64,000 nucleotides of DNA from Hydractinia symbiolongicarpus (Eukaryota > Cnidaria > Hydrozoa > Anthoathecata > Hydractiniidae). The stretch's first letter is position 1, and every line of letters starts with the position of its first letter. Under the pieces are notes generated by a model. That model had not been told where the DNA came from. It did no database searches and saw nothing but the letters and a program-made list of their open reading frames with translations. Where the stretch lies: NCBI RefSeq assembly GCF_029227915.1, contig NC_079875.1, forward strand, positions 27,898,001 to 27,962,000, given 5' to 3'. This document shows, one piece after another, positions 10,320-21,091 of the stretch. Position numbers and translations under genes: made by a program.

Positions 10320-11090
10320 TTGGAAGAACTACTGTCTCTGCCGCAAAGTTTATCTTCGTTTTGCATCGGCGCAACCTATGACACGCTTCCTTCTCCTACA
10401 AATCTTGTCAAGTGGGTAATTCAAAATGACAAAAGTTGCACCCTATGTAAAAAACCCTCTTGTAACGTGTCCAACATTTTTGGCGCTTGTAAATTAGCCC
10501 TTTCACAAGGTAGATTTACGTACCGCCACCATACTGTTCTACGTGTGTTAGTGACAGCCATTCAGAAGTTCTTACCCAATTATGAGCCAGCAAAACCATC
10601 TAGATGTCATAAAATATGCTTTTTTCTAGCTGGTACACGTCTTCCCACCAAAAAGCGTTCAAAAATTCAGGGAATTCTTCACCTGGCCTCTGATTGGAGA
10701 TTATTGTGAGACTTAGATTCGGCCTTAATAGTACCACCTTATCTTGCTGTAACTCAACTTCGTCCGGACATACTTTTAACTTCTGCCATGACCAAAACTG
10801 TAATTATCCTTGAATTAACTTGCCCATGCGAAGAGAACATGGAGACTTGGCATGGAGTTAAGGTTGATAAATACTCGTCACTTTGTTCCGTCATGAGATT
10901 AAACAATTGGTCTGTACATTTCTTTGCTGTTGAAGTAGGAGCTAGGGGATTTTGTTCCGAAACAGTTAGAATCTGCCTCCGTCGCCTCGGCTTTTCTAAC
11001 ATGTCTGTGCGTTCCACTCTGAAATCTCTTCCTGAGTCATCTATGCGATCGTCGTTTTACATCTGGCTATCTCCAGATTCTTTGTCTTAG
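10320..11090 (+). pseudogene. zinc-knuckle and restriction-like endonuclease of R2-like LINE (copy B)
   Basis: The frame starts with a linker and a Cys-rich knuckle (CTLCKKPSC-x8-C) followed by LALSQGRFTYRHHTVLR, both characteristic of the region between RT and nuclease in R2-type LINEs. After an in-frame TGA (10707-10709) it continues as VPPYLAVTQLRPDILL, ILELTCPCEEN, VDKYSSL and HFFAVEVGARGFCS. These are the PD-(D/E)xK-like nuclease signature with the conserved K and the VEVG strand. A TAG at 11088 separates it from the USP domain, but the frame is unchanged beyond. In a live element this nuclease would nick target DNA to prime reverse transcription. Two stops make this copy inactive. Confidence 0.75.
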
Positions 11091-11126
11091 ATTCATCCTG
11101 GTAGGGATCCACAGCATACCCCTCAA

Positions 11127-12117
11127 TTGATACCAACTGTTTCAAAGAAATCATCCAAGTCACAAGCAACTTCGACCACTAGCTTTAAGGACACGAATCC
11201 CCAGGGCATAACAAAGAGCTCCACTACTTTGCCTGCACAGGAATCACTAGGCAGCAACAGCGGCTTGCTAAATTTGGGCAACACATGTTACATCAATTCC
11301 ATCTTGCAATGTTTTTATGTGTTACCCGCAGTCGCCACAGCCATCTCTGCAAATGATTCCAATATGGCGATAGGTAATAGTTTTGTGAGTATTCTACACA
11401 AACTATCCTCCTCCAAGGTTACAGTAAACACTTCTTCATTTCTAAATGCATTAAAAGGCCATGTTTCTAATGCAAGGGGTGCTGCTTTTAATCCGTTCTC
11501 TCAGCAAGATGCCCTAGAGATTCTTGAGTATCTCATACCAGAGTTGTCCTTAGCCTTTCCTTTCTTTGGTATATTATTCAACACTCGTGTGAAAATATGC
11601 ACTACTTGCGGCGCTTGCAATAATATTAGCACCTCTGAGCAAGTAAGTCCATTTCTTAAACTGCCCTTGACATCGACTGTACAATCTTCAATAGATAACT
11701 TTTTGGAGAGCGAAGAATTGTCAGGTGTCAACTCCTACATCTGTCACTACTGCAATAGTTACCAAACTGCAACAGTTGAAAAAGAGGTTGCAGAATGCAG
11801 TTCAATTTTGGTTCTGCAATTAACGCGCTTTGCCTATACCAAAGGTCTTGTGTCAAAGGTTTGTTCTCCTGTCACATCTTACCGGGCACCGTTTCTATAC
11901 CTATCACTGTAGACAGTGAAGTCTCTTGTCGCAAGCACTACAACTTAAGGGCTGTAATTAACCACTCTGGAAATTTGAACCATGGCCATTCCACACTGTT
12001 GCTTATAACCAAGTGCATGGTAAGTGGTTTTATTGCAACGACGGAGCAGTGGTCTCTTGCAAACAAGGCTTGCTAAATGGTGTACAACCTTACATCCTTT
12101 TCCTTGAAGAGCTCAGG
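11127..12117 (+). pseudogene. USP-type ubiquitin protease domain of LINE (copy B)
   Basis: Peptidase C19 domain. A Ser/Thr-rich linker is followed by the canonical Cys box NLGNTCYINSILQC (near 11270), then FNPFSQQDALEILEYL (11490-11530), two zinc-binding pairs (CTTC/CGAC and CHYC), and LVLQLTRF (usual LKRF). A frameshift near 11870-11900 moves the C-terminal part to another frame: SIPITVDSE, INHSGNLNHGHST (His box, near 11970) and the WF-x4-D stretch. At roughly 330 residues it is near the minimal size of USP catalytic domains. Linkage with the endonuclease is repeated in copy A. It may process the element's own polyprotein or remove host ubiquitin; neither is shown. Confidence 0.8.
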
Positions 12118-12147
12118 TAAATCACAGTCAGCACCAAAACTTCCGGT

Positions 12148-12463
12148 TTATGTCAGCAAGGGGGTTTGATTATTCTTTTTTTTTTTTCTTTTTTTTTATA
12201 ATTTTTTTTTGTAGTCTTGTCCTTAAAGAGTGACAACTCCACCTATTACCCCAGTCAAAATAAAAGCGAAAAACAAAAAAATACGCCAGCAAGGGGGTTT
12301 GACTGTACCAGGTCCTATCTTTGGAGAGTGACGACTCCACTTATTACCCCAGTCAAAAAGAAAAAAACAAAAAACAAAATAAAAATTATGTCAGCAAGGG
12401 GGTTTGACTACACTGGTCTTATCTTTTGAGAGTGACGACTCCACTTTTTACCCCAGTCACTCA
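12148..12463 (+). repeat. 3' tandem units of LINE copy B
   Basis: There are at least three units of about 75 bp separated by A/T-rich spacers, each with AGCAAGGGGGTTTGA, GAGTGACGACTCC and TTACCCCAGTCA (unit 1 diverged and interrupted by T-runs). They sit between the USP stop and the folded RNA. They are shared with copies A and C. Confidence 0.75.
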
Positions 12464-12507
12464 AGATAGTACAGAGTAGGACAGATGAAAAGTTATGGAT
12501 GAAAAAA

Positions 12508-12567
12508 ATGTCTAGTTCCTCCTGAAGACTGTTCGCAGATCTCTTTTGAGGTGACTTAGCTAGACAT
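12508..12567 (+). ncRNA. folded 3' RNA of LINE copy B
   Basis: ATGTCTAG (12508-12515) pairs with CTAGACAT (12560-12567). Inside are two small hairpins: CTG-TTCG-CAG (12529-12538) and CTC-TTTT-GAG (12541-12550). The same three-way arrangement occurs at 13691-13751 with a compensatory change. It is probably part of the 3' RNA recognised by the element's RT, by analogy with R2. Confidence 0.6.
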
Positions 12568-12784
12568 CGAAACCCTTGTATCCTTTACAGAAGTCTTGTC
12601 CTACTCTCTATGTCTGTTTGTTTGTTCAATTTTTGTGCGATTTATCTCCTTGGAAAAGGAAGAATTGTGTTCCTTTATATGAGCATACTCTTTAGAGGAG
12701 CAAAACCTCTAAATTTAAATTTTAAGACTTAACTGGTCGAGTTTATCATTGTGCGTGCACTTTGTAATTTTCATTCTTTATACC

Positions 12785-13441
12785 TCAACTGCGAAGGGAA
12801 GTGCATTTAATATTTTTGCTCAGCACGACGTCCCCGAGGTTCTTGAATATCTCCTACCTGGTATGTCATTAGACTTTCCATTTTTCGGAAGTCTTTTTAG
12901 TATTAACATCAAGACATCAACCACTTGCAATTCATGTCATATTACCAGCTCCTCAGAAGTTATAGCACTATGCATCCTACTTTCTCTGCACCCTACGTTA
13001 CAATCTTCCTTAGATAATTTCTTCGAAAGCGAGAAGTTGTCAGACACCAATGCCTACTTCTGCCATGTTTGCAACGCTCGTCAAACTGCTCTAGTTGAAA
13101 AGGAGGTAGTGTCGTGCGGTTCCCATCTCATTTTACAGCTAAAACGTTTTGCCAGTGCCAACGGCCTTGTGTCAAAAATTGCCTCTCGTATTACTGCTTA
13201 CCCTGGTACCCTTTCCATACCTTTTACCGTAGATGGAGAAGTGAAATTGCGTAAAAATGTTCAATTAAGGGATATTAACAACCATTGCGGCAACTTAAAT
13301 AATGGTCACTACACAACCATAGCCTTCCACCAAATGGTTCACAGGTGGATACATTGCAACGATATAGCAGTAATTTTCTGTGATGACCGCCTTATTAACA
13401 GTCACGAGTCATATGTTTTCTTTTTAGAAGAGCTGAGGTAA
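12785..13441 (+). pseudogene. USP domain, 5'-truncated LINE copy C
   Basis: Copy C begins in the middle of the USP domain (AKGSAFNIFAQHDV) and continues in one open frame to the stop at 13441. It shows an intact zinc region (TCNSCH and CHVC), LILQLKRF, the His box NNGHYTT and HRWIHCND. The Cys box is missing, so it cannot be a working protease despite the clean frame. It is almost the same sequence as copy A, and more distant from copy B immediately upstream. Its 5' edge sits a few bases past the end of copy B's 3' tail, so it is either an insertion at B's 3' end or a head-to-tail product. Confidence 0.8.
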
Positions 13442-13461
13442 GAATATTTTAAACAGAATGA

Positions 13462-13633
13462 GTCAGCAAGGGGGATTGACTACACTCAGTCTTGTCTTTG
13501 GAGAGTGACGACTCCACTTATTTCCCCAGTCAAAAATTAAACAAAATCAAATAAAAATTAAGTTAGCAAGGGGGTTTGATCACACATGATCTTGTCTTTG
13601 GAGAGTGACGACTCCACTTATTATCTGAGTTAT
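13462..13633 (+). repeat. 3' tandem units of LINE copy C
   Basis: Two units with AGCAAGGGGG, GAGTGACGACTCC and the ACTTATT end, downstream of the USP stop. They are the same family as at 660-838 and 12148-12463. Confidence 0.75.
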
Positions 13634-13690
13634 AAAGAAAGAATAGCACAGTTGAACAGAAGTGGTCAAAGTTTACTTTAGGAAGATAGG

Positions 13691-13751
13691 GATGTCTAGT
13701 TTCTGCTGATGACCGTCCGCGGACCTCTTCGAGGTTACCCAGCTAGACATC
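13691..13751 (+). ncRNA. folded 3' RNA of LINE copy C
   Basis: GATGTCTAG (13691-13699) pairs with CTAGACATC (13743-13751), a 9-bp closing stem. Inside are CCG-TCCG-CGG (13713-13722) and CCTC-TTC-GAGG (13724-13734). Relative to copy B the middle pair of the first hairpin changes from U-A to C-G, and both loops are UNCG tetraloops. The word CTGATGA precedes the first hairpin, but the GAAA of a hammerhead is absent. Confidence 0.65.
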
Positions 13752-13964
13752 TAGGGTACTTAGGTTCAGAAATATGGGTTGAAACTTATTTTTTATATAT
13801 ATATTTTTTTAATTAATTCCTTGTAAAAAGGGAGATTTGTGCTTTTAGAGGCATTTTCTTTAGAAGAGTACAACCTCTAGCTTTTTTCCAAAGACCTAAC
13901 AGGTTGAGTTCATCATTGCGGTGGCTAGCCACCTCTTTGTAAATTATTTTCTTTTGACCTTAAA

Positions 13965-15395
13965 CCTGTGTGTAATGTGGTTTCTTTTAAGCTGCCATCT
14001 GCCATTAACCATTTCTAAAGATGTGGTTTCTTATATGCAAACTGTTATTTCTTCAGAAAAAATTGAATACGGACATTTGTATTCTACACAATACTTTTTA
14101 TCACAGCAGTTACATGCAAAAATATTGTCAGGTGTTGCTCCTAAATATGGATGCAATTTCAGCACAAAAATACCACGTGATAAAATTTTTGGTGCTTACC
14201 GCCTTTAGCTCTCAAAAATGCCTCTGCTGCTTTAGCTTCGTTATTTCTACCCAATGTAAGTACTGGAACATTAGTTCTTTCTTTAGCCTCAACAAATCCC
14301 AAAGTTAATGGGGTAACACAATATTTTACTTCTTTCTCTCTGCATTTATAAAGAAATTTTAAAGCAGTAATACAACCTTTTTGTTGTGCCTACCAAGAAT
14401 TAGACGACGAATTGTTTCTGCTCTAACTTTGTTAGCTGGCTATCGTTGAATGATAACGATTAGTTAAATTCTTCCTATAATTCAGTATTACTGGCTGCAG
14501 GCAACCTGAAAAGGACCTGCTGTGCTATTACATCCAGGGGTAACAGAACATCCATATCAATGGGCGGTAAAAAACAAGTATTAATTACTGCATTGGATTG
14601 GGTAATGTCCTTCTTATTTTTTCCATGAAGTTTTCTTTTCTTTTTTTAGTTACAATGCGCTGTCTCAGGTTTTAAGTCAAAAAAGTTTTGTCACTGTAGT
14701 TAATCGTTCTTTGCTTTTGTTGCTTTTTCTGATTGTGTTCAACAGTATTTATGTGACATACTTTCATTGGTTTTATTTTCCTAGAAACACTATTCCAGTA
14801 GCACAATTTTTAAGTACAGGTGGTATCTGACAAACCCTTAGCATTCGCAAATACAATTTTATACAAAGTAGCCACATCATGATTGCAACAACTACTATAG
14901 CTCGCTGTACGTGTGCACAATGACGACAAAATGTCACTATTGTCATCAAATAAAATCCATAGTTTATGTTTATTCTCGTTAATACGTTGAGATAGCGTAA
15001 CAGCACATTTAACTACTTTTTTCGAACTGATTTCACCAATGTAAACTTTATCAACCCAGCCAGATTTGCAAAAAGAGTAAGCTTTTCGAACTTTAGAATG
15101 TCCGATATATTCTGTCTCGAAGGATTTGGTTGGAAGAATATAAAAGTATATGGATCTTCCAGCTCTTGCTTATGAAGTAGACGTTATAGTCTTTTTTAGC
15201 TTCCTAGCAAGCTGCTTGGCAATGGTTTTTTATTTCAGCTTTCTGTTCATAAGCAATTAGGACTCTTGCAGCTAACGTACCATGGGATCCAAATGTTGGT
15301 AGTCCACGTTGGGGAAGGAAAAATTGAAGTTCAGCTTCAGATAGCTCTAAAAAATTCTCCAAACATTCAATATCTTCAGACGTAGCCATCACCAT
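13965..15395 (-). pseudogene. SAP / SWIM / YqaJ-nuclease family protein, decayed
   Basis: Read on the minus strand from 15395: a SAP-like N-terminus (LSEAELQFFLPQRGLPTFGS), then YSFCKSGWVDKVYIGEIS and SQRINENKHKLWILFDD, and a degraded SWIM zinc motif (LCTRTASYSSCCNHDVATLY; the first Cys pair is damaged). Further down come VPVLTLGRNNEAKAAEAF and then HPYLGATPDNIFACNCC and VEYKCPYS. The last three are the YqaJ/lambda-exonuclease-like fold signature (E, GATPD, ExKCP). Several frameshifts and stops interrupt it. The C-terminal end (about 13950) meets the 3' end of LINE copy C, so the retroelement may have inserted into it. This domain set is common in expanded invertebrate gene families; it is not functional here. 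Confidence 0.7.
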
Positions 15396-15399
15396 TGCT

Positions 15400-16038
15400 T
15401 CATATGACTATATACTTTTAATAATAGTTTTTTTTGTTTTTTTTTAAATATTTACATTTAACTTGTATTCACCTCACATTAATAACAAACGCCTCCACAT
15501 AAACTTCTTATCGCTATCCGCTCTGTTGTTTTTTGTTTTTGTTTGCCCTGATTACTCAGGATGTTTTGAGCAGCCGTAAAAAGGTCTATTGTTAAGTTCA
15601 ACGGTGTCCCTCTGAAGTTTTACTAGATTTACATATTTCCGTTAGGCTGTAATATTTAGGGCAATATTGTATTCCACTTATAACACTATTTTCTAAACAC
15701 CATCGGAAAGTTGTTTCCTTCGATGATAAAACGTTGGTTTTTAAATGCTGATACGTTGTAAAATATTTATTGTGCAATGTATTCTGTGTCTGGTAAGATC
15801 CTATTGAAGTTGTAGATCTGACTTGAACATTTTAACCTGTACGCCTATATATGGTTCTAAGATGATTAGCAACAATAATACTTCATTGCATGACAAAAAG
15901 TGATTTGTGTATTTGTAATGCCTGAAATGTGCCGCGTCTGTGCACTAAATACAGATTTCACAGGATTTTATACGAAACTTAAAAACGAGTAAAAAACTGG
16001 TGATAAAAATATTTGAATTATATTTGAAGTAGATACTG
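15400..16038. other. no recognised gene
   Basis: Spacer with T-rich stretches. No domain, RNA gene or repeat was recognised. Confidence 0.4.
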
Positions 16039-16040
16039 AT

Positions 16041-17020
16041 TTATTTTTTATTCATCACATACCCAAATGGAGGTGTATTAACCATGGCAAATCGGGCGAT
16101 GTACCTCTGATATCTGACTAACCGCTGAGTTAAGTGTGGTGAGTACTGGAGCATACAACTAAGATAATAGCTCCAAGCCAAACTCCACGAAGCATAATCC
16201 TTAATACGGGACTTAGTTACGTTTTTTCTACACGTAGCTAATGTGGGCGTGCCAACCACGGTGCGCATCCTCATCTCGTACTCACCTCCATCGTTCATGT
16301 GCAAGGACGACAAGGATATCGAGGCATTGAGTGATAGAGGGAATAAATAGTCAAAATTTACATACTCACTGGCCTTAATCTTTTCCAAAATTCGCTTAGG
16401 AACTGGAGAGAGAGAGAGATTGATGAAGTTGACCCTACCACCCCTGCAGAAAAACCCGATATAGCAAAAGTTAAAGCATTAGTAGTGAAGCCAGCAACTG
16501 AACGACCTGCGACTGACACGCCATCTTTTTTAAGATTGGCATGTTACACAAAACCGGCTGTTAAAGATCGCTGGGAGGAAACACGAAAAGATGGCTGGCT
16601 TGACTGTGGACAGTAAGTCTGAGCTTCCTGCTGTGCTAGCATTTTTTGTTTTTTAAATTCGCTTTGAATCTCATTCTTCAAAAAAGATTTGAGTTCGTGT
16701 GCCAAAGTCTTTTTCTTCTTAAATTTAGCTTTTAAAGATTTTTTCTTTGTTCCTGAAGAGAAGCCGTGTGATATGAAACTGATGTCTTTGTCAGCGCGTT
16801 TTGCTGCAGAATTCGCCTCGTACTCGTTGTAATTCTGTTCAAGGTTTTCGATATTGTATTCTGGTAGGCTTTCTGTCTCCTGAAATTTTTTTGAAACAAC
16901 AAATGCGATATCTTGCAATGTTTTGCCTTCAGTTGAAACTTGAAAGGATTTCGCAATTATAGTTAGAGTTTCAAAGCCTAACTCTGACCACTCGTCAACA
17001 GTACTGAGACAAGGCATCAT
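16041..17020 (-). pseudogene. gag-like protein fragments (DIRS-type or related)
   Basis: Two minus-strand frames. 17020-16544 is a Lys/Glu-rich protein with a charged coiled-coil-like middle (SLKAKFKKKKTLAHELKSF). 16388-16041 begins with EKIKASEYVNFDYLFPLSL and continues YASWSLAWSYYLSC and LVRYQRYIARFA. The second matches, from memory, the conserved gag-like region of DIRS/Ngaro-type elements and related multicopy proteins (usually an E(Y/F)V-(D/N)-LLP segment, a W-x-AW-x-Y segment and a YQ-x-x-I segment). It ends at FGYVMNKK. No RT lies next to it. It could instead be a host multicopy gene. Confidence 0.45.
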
Positions 17021-18660
17021 TTCATCGTATGTTAAAAAAGTTTTACCTTTGCTTTTTGCTTTTTTAGAACCATTAAGTATTATGTAGATTGAGCAATTTC
17101 AGTCCAATGTTAACAAGCAACGACTTTCTGAATGTATTCTGCCAAACGTCTGAACTGTTCAAGAGCAAGAAGCTTACTTCGTATTACTTCATATTTATAA
17201 CCCCCTGCTTGTGGTTTGGACCTACGGCCTCAGTAGCAAGCTTAGGCAGTCTATTGTGTTGGTCAAATTATTGTAGTGTTGACTATTAGTCATAAGTCAC
17301 TAACACATTTGTAAAATTAACAATGCAGAATGACAGAACACTGGTGAACCAGGTTCGCCTTATACTAGGAGTCAATGGAGACATACCTTTCCGTCTGTAA
17401 CCCCAATTCACATGTGAAAACTTTTAGTTTAGCACCATCAAAAGATAAAGTCGGTATAAGAAGATGGTAAAACTAGACATTAAAAAAAGGTTGCGAAGCA
17501 TAACGCAAGTTGCAAGCAAAACTGAAACTAACCAATGTTGTCCCTAGTGTTTTTTGTTTCTCTTTGATATAATACGGCGAGATGCTTACATCTGATTGCA
17601 GCTGATATCTGGGAAATCACGAAAACTGACTATCATAGACGTAGAAAACCCTGGGGACGAGGTTGTAAAATAAACTCACCGCAATACAACAACAACTCGT
17701 TGCGCAAAGTAGTGATTTTTTGGCAAAAATACAATATATATATGCGGAATATTTCTTTTCAGAAGGTACGAGAAATTTAGTTTGCGCGAAACTAAACAGA
17801 AACGATTACTGAGAAATTTCGTAAAACCTCTTTCCACAGAATTATAAAATTAAATATTAATAATAATCCCAATATTGTCAGTGTTGGCCAACGTAAATCC
17901 AACATTAATAAAGTTTTTAGCGCCAAAAATCTATGCAAAGTTATACTTTTATTAAGTTAAAACCCTTATTCTGAAAGAAATGCAATACATCGAGTTTTAC
18001 AATCCGTAGTGTGCGAAAATGTCACGAATTAAGGGGATGCGCGTCGTAAGGTACACTATTTCAACAGGAAAATAACACTCGGAGCGCACATAATAATAGA
18101 GACTTTCGCGTTAACAACTTCGGAGATGAGAATATTTTCTAGTGGGTTTTTTATCACGTAAAAGTAACGGCACTAGTTATGAAAACCGATTTCTTGAAGC
18201 CACGGAATCTGTTGCAATGAATTTCGAAAACTCACGGGAAACAATAAACAAAAACAAACAATCTACAGAAACAGAAACAATTTATTAACTTTATCAAGAT
18301 TTACAAAACAGCTTCAAATTTTTGACAGAAAAACAATAACAACGCGGTGTGAGGTTTCGCTTTCTTCTTTTTATCTCACGTATTGAAAGATAACATCTCT
18401 CGCTCTCATTGTACGCAATCTAAAAAGAAACAGAAAACATTTTTATATATTATATTATATTATATTATATTATATATATAGTAAAGTCTCTAAATCTTTA
18501 AAATCCAGTGCCTTTGAGAGACGACATTTAGAGCTAAATTTCTAAACTACAAATATATATCATTTTTGGGACAGAGAGCTCAAAAAGTGTTTACTAGATA
18601 CAATATGCTTGATATAATTAATAAAGTCATGCAACTCTGTTTACTTTGAGGGTTGTCTTC
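17021..18660. other. no recognised gene
   Basis: Nothing identifiable. Contains a short TATAT-type simple repeat at about 18443-18480. Confidence 0.4.
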
Positions 18661-18664
18661 TTTT

Positions 18665-18727
18665 GGGGATTGGTAGTTCAGTCGGTAGAGCGTTCACTTC
18701 ATATTCATATGGGTTCAATCCCACATA
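18665..18727 (+). repeat. tRNA-like / possible SINE head
   Basis: TAGTTCAGTCGGTAGAGCG (A-box-like) and GGGTTCAATCCC (B-box-like) have tRNA spacing, but no complete cloverleaf with matching acceptor ends forms. It is probably a tRNA-derived SINE remnant or a dead tRNA. Confidence 0.4.
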
Positions 18728-21080
18728 ACAGTTGTTGCTTTTTGAGCAGAAATTTAAAAGGTTTCTGTAGTTCAAAAAAATTGACAGGGTAAATTTATTG
18801 GAATTAATGAGGCTAACCACATAAAATATAGATCACTACTTTTTGTGGCCAAGACAACAGAATTGAAAGCACTGTTTTTCATTTGGAAAGTACAAATTGT
18901 ATTTAAAATCTGCCAAAGCTTGCCCTCATACTTTTGGCTTTTGTGGCCAGTTGACACGCATACTAATCTACAATTGAACACAAAACTTACAAAATACACG
19001 AAATTTGATTAAGGTCTATTATGTGGTTTCACATTCCCAAAGGGTCATTCAAGAGTAGTTTTTACGTATCATAACTTAGCTACACCACATTATTGTAAGC
19101 TCATGAAACACAATGCAAAAACATAGGGTTGTAAAGAAAATGGTGAAATATTTTTATATATGTCCAAACTTAATCTCCCAAAAACAATATTTACATTAAC
19201 GGTCGCCACCATTATCGAAAAAAGTCCATTCGGTCATTCGTGACTTCACGCGTCATACATAGCTCACTTGAAAAATTTATTGCGAGGTTTGAGTGTTGAA
19301 GAATTTAACAACATGCGAAAGTATGTAAACAAAGTAAAACTTCTAGGTGAAGGTACCGTTTGATAAAACAGTTCAGATTTAGAACATATATCAGTAAAAA
19401 GACCCTTAGCAACAGTACAAAAGTTTTTAACCACAAATGACCAAATTACCTTAAAGAATGAAGAGGTATATTTTCCCCTGAAGCAACTTGAGTTTTAGGA
19501 AATATTTAAAAATTGCATAATAAAATTTAAAAAGAAAGAGTTTTGGTAATACTTTATGGATTGAATATTCTTCTTCTGACTGTACAGCTAGAGATAGCTA
19601 GCTAATGATAATTCGATTGAAGGATGACAGCAAAAAATATTTTCCATGGTGGCCACAGGCACCAAAAAGTAATTTAGTTAGCTAGCTACATCAAACCAAG
19701 GAAAAAACGTAAAAATAACTTTCAAATCACCCATACCTTCGCAACTCACTTTTCTTCTGCTGTATGAAAAGGATACCACAAACATGCCAATTCAAGCTGA
19801 TAACTTGGTACTTTAAAATCTTCTTTTAAACGAAGCCATAATTATAACACGCTTTTGCGCATTATAAACGTTCAAATTACTATAATGTGCCTTCAAAGAA
19901 AAGGTATATATATAAGCTTTTCAACTCGAATAGCGCCAGCCAAGCCAATTATTATCAAGACTTGGTATAAACTATGTATTTGTGTTAGGTCTGTAAAATA
20001 CACGATAGTTCAAATTAGCCGATAGCCGTTTTCTGATTGCTTGAGTGTACTTCCTAGTCTTTCGCTTCCGGCAAACGGAAAATCGGGAAATAACAGGGGG
20101 GGGTACGAAAGACGGGGGGGGGGGGGGGGGGGGGTAGGTGCTACAAAGCCTATTTATTGGCATTTTTAGCTAACGTTTATTGCAGCTACTCGGTGCAAAC
20201 TTATTTGTTCTATTAGACAAAAAAATAACCCACCTTTTCGTGAAAAAGTATCAGTCATATTTCCTTACGCTGATTTTATATGATTTTTTTTCTATCGAAA
20301 TTTTGAGAATCTTAATAATTCTCTTGGTATACTTCTCGTAGCAAACGTGCTCCACAATTTTGCTTCGCAAAAATAAATAAAAAATTCCAGACAAATAGTG
20401 AATTTGTCCAAGAACATTGACGCTGGGGTTTTGCCAGTTATATCTTCCTTTGTATTAATCATGTACACTTTGGCATCCATTGAGTACTTCCCAAGAGAAA
20501 ATTCTTCAAGATATAGCCGAAGAACGGCCTTTTGAAAAAAATGTGCAGAAAAATTGTAGTTGTAAAATTTAATTTTTGTTATTCCAACTCAAACCAATCT
20601 ATTTAAGAGAAAAGAATCCATGATGGCACACGTTGGAGTGAACAATAAAGGTATAGCATAAGTCTTTTATTATTTATCTGCTTCTACGACAATTCCAATC
20701 ATTTTCACTAATAATGACTAATTTTGACTAATTACCCACACTCCCCGTTATTTCTACCAACAGGCTTCATATTAGGAAAATAAATGAGTCTGGAAAGCGA
20801 TTAAAAGTTAGAGAAAAAATGTTGTGAAGTAATAATAATTATTTTTTTTTAATTTACGTTCTAATAATTTACTTTCACATTTCCTCGAAGTTTTCAGAGA
20901 GCAATCATCCAGGGAGGATGTAGGAATTGTCCTGTCACCGAAAGAAATAAAGAAAAGCTTGTCTATCAACTGCAGATTAACAGTCATATGATACTTTCTA
21001 ATTACTTCGAGAAATATTTTGTCCGAGTAATTTCAAGCTTTCCATTTCTTTTAGGGTGCGGTTCTTTCGTTGATGTTGTT
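18728..21080. other. no recognised gene; poly-G tract
   Basis: Non-coding by inspection. Contains a 21-base G run at 20114-20134 preceded by another G run near 20094, which is striking in this A+T-rich context and a likely assembly or sequencing trouble spot. Confidence 0.4.
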
Positions 21081-21091
21081 TATTGTTTCAG

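Larger units (their letters stand above)
8735..12780 (+). mobile_element. R2-like LINE with C-terminal USP protease (copy B)
   Basis: 5'-truncated non-LTR retrotransposon. Order: RT (8735-10304), zinc-knuckle linker region (10320-10709), restriction-like endonuclease (10710-11090), USP protease (11127-12117), tandem 3' units (12148-12463), folded RNA (12508-12567), and a 3' tail that matches copy C's tail up to about 12780. From 10320 to 11912 all pieces are in one frame apart from a TGA at 10707 and a TAG at 11088, so RT, endonuclease and USP were probably one polyprotein. The family matches R2-group LINEs with a restriction-like endonuclease. Attachment of a C19 protease is the unusual part. 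Confidence 0.7.

Noticed and set aside
12508-13751. 3' folded RNA as a hammerhead ribozyme
   Set aside because: CTGATGA/CTGAAGA lies in the right place and the topology is similar, but GAAA is missing in both copies and the base after stem III is not consistent.
18665-18727. Complete tRNA gene
   Set aside because: A and B box words are present but the acceptor and anticodon stems do not close; kept only as a tRNA-like repeat.
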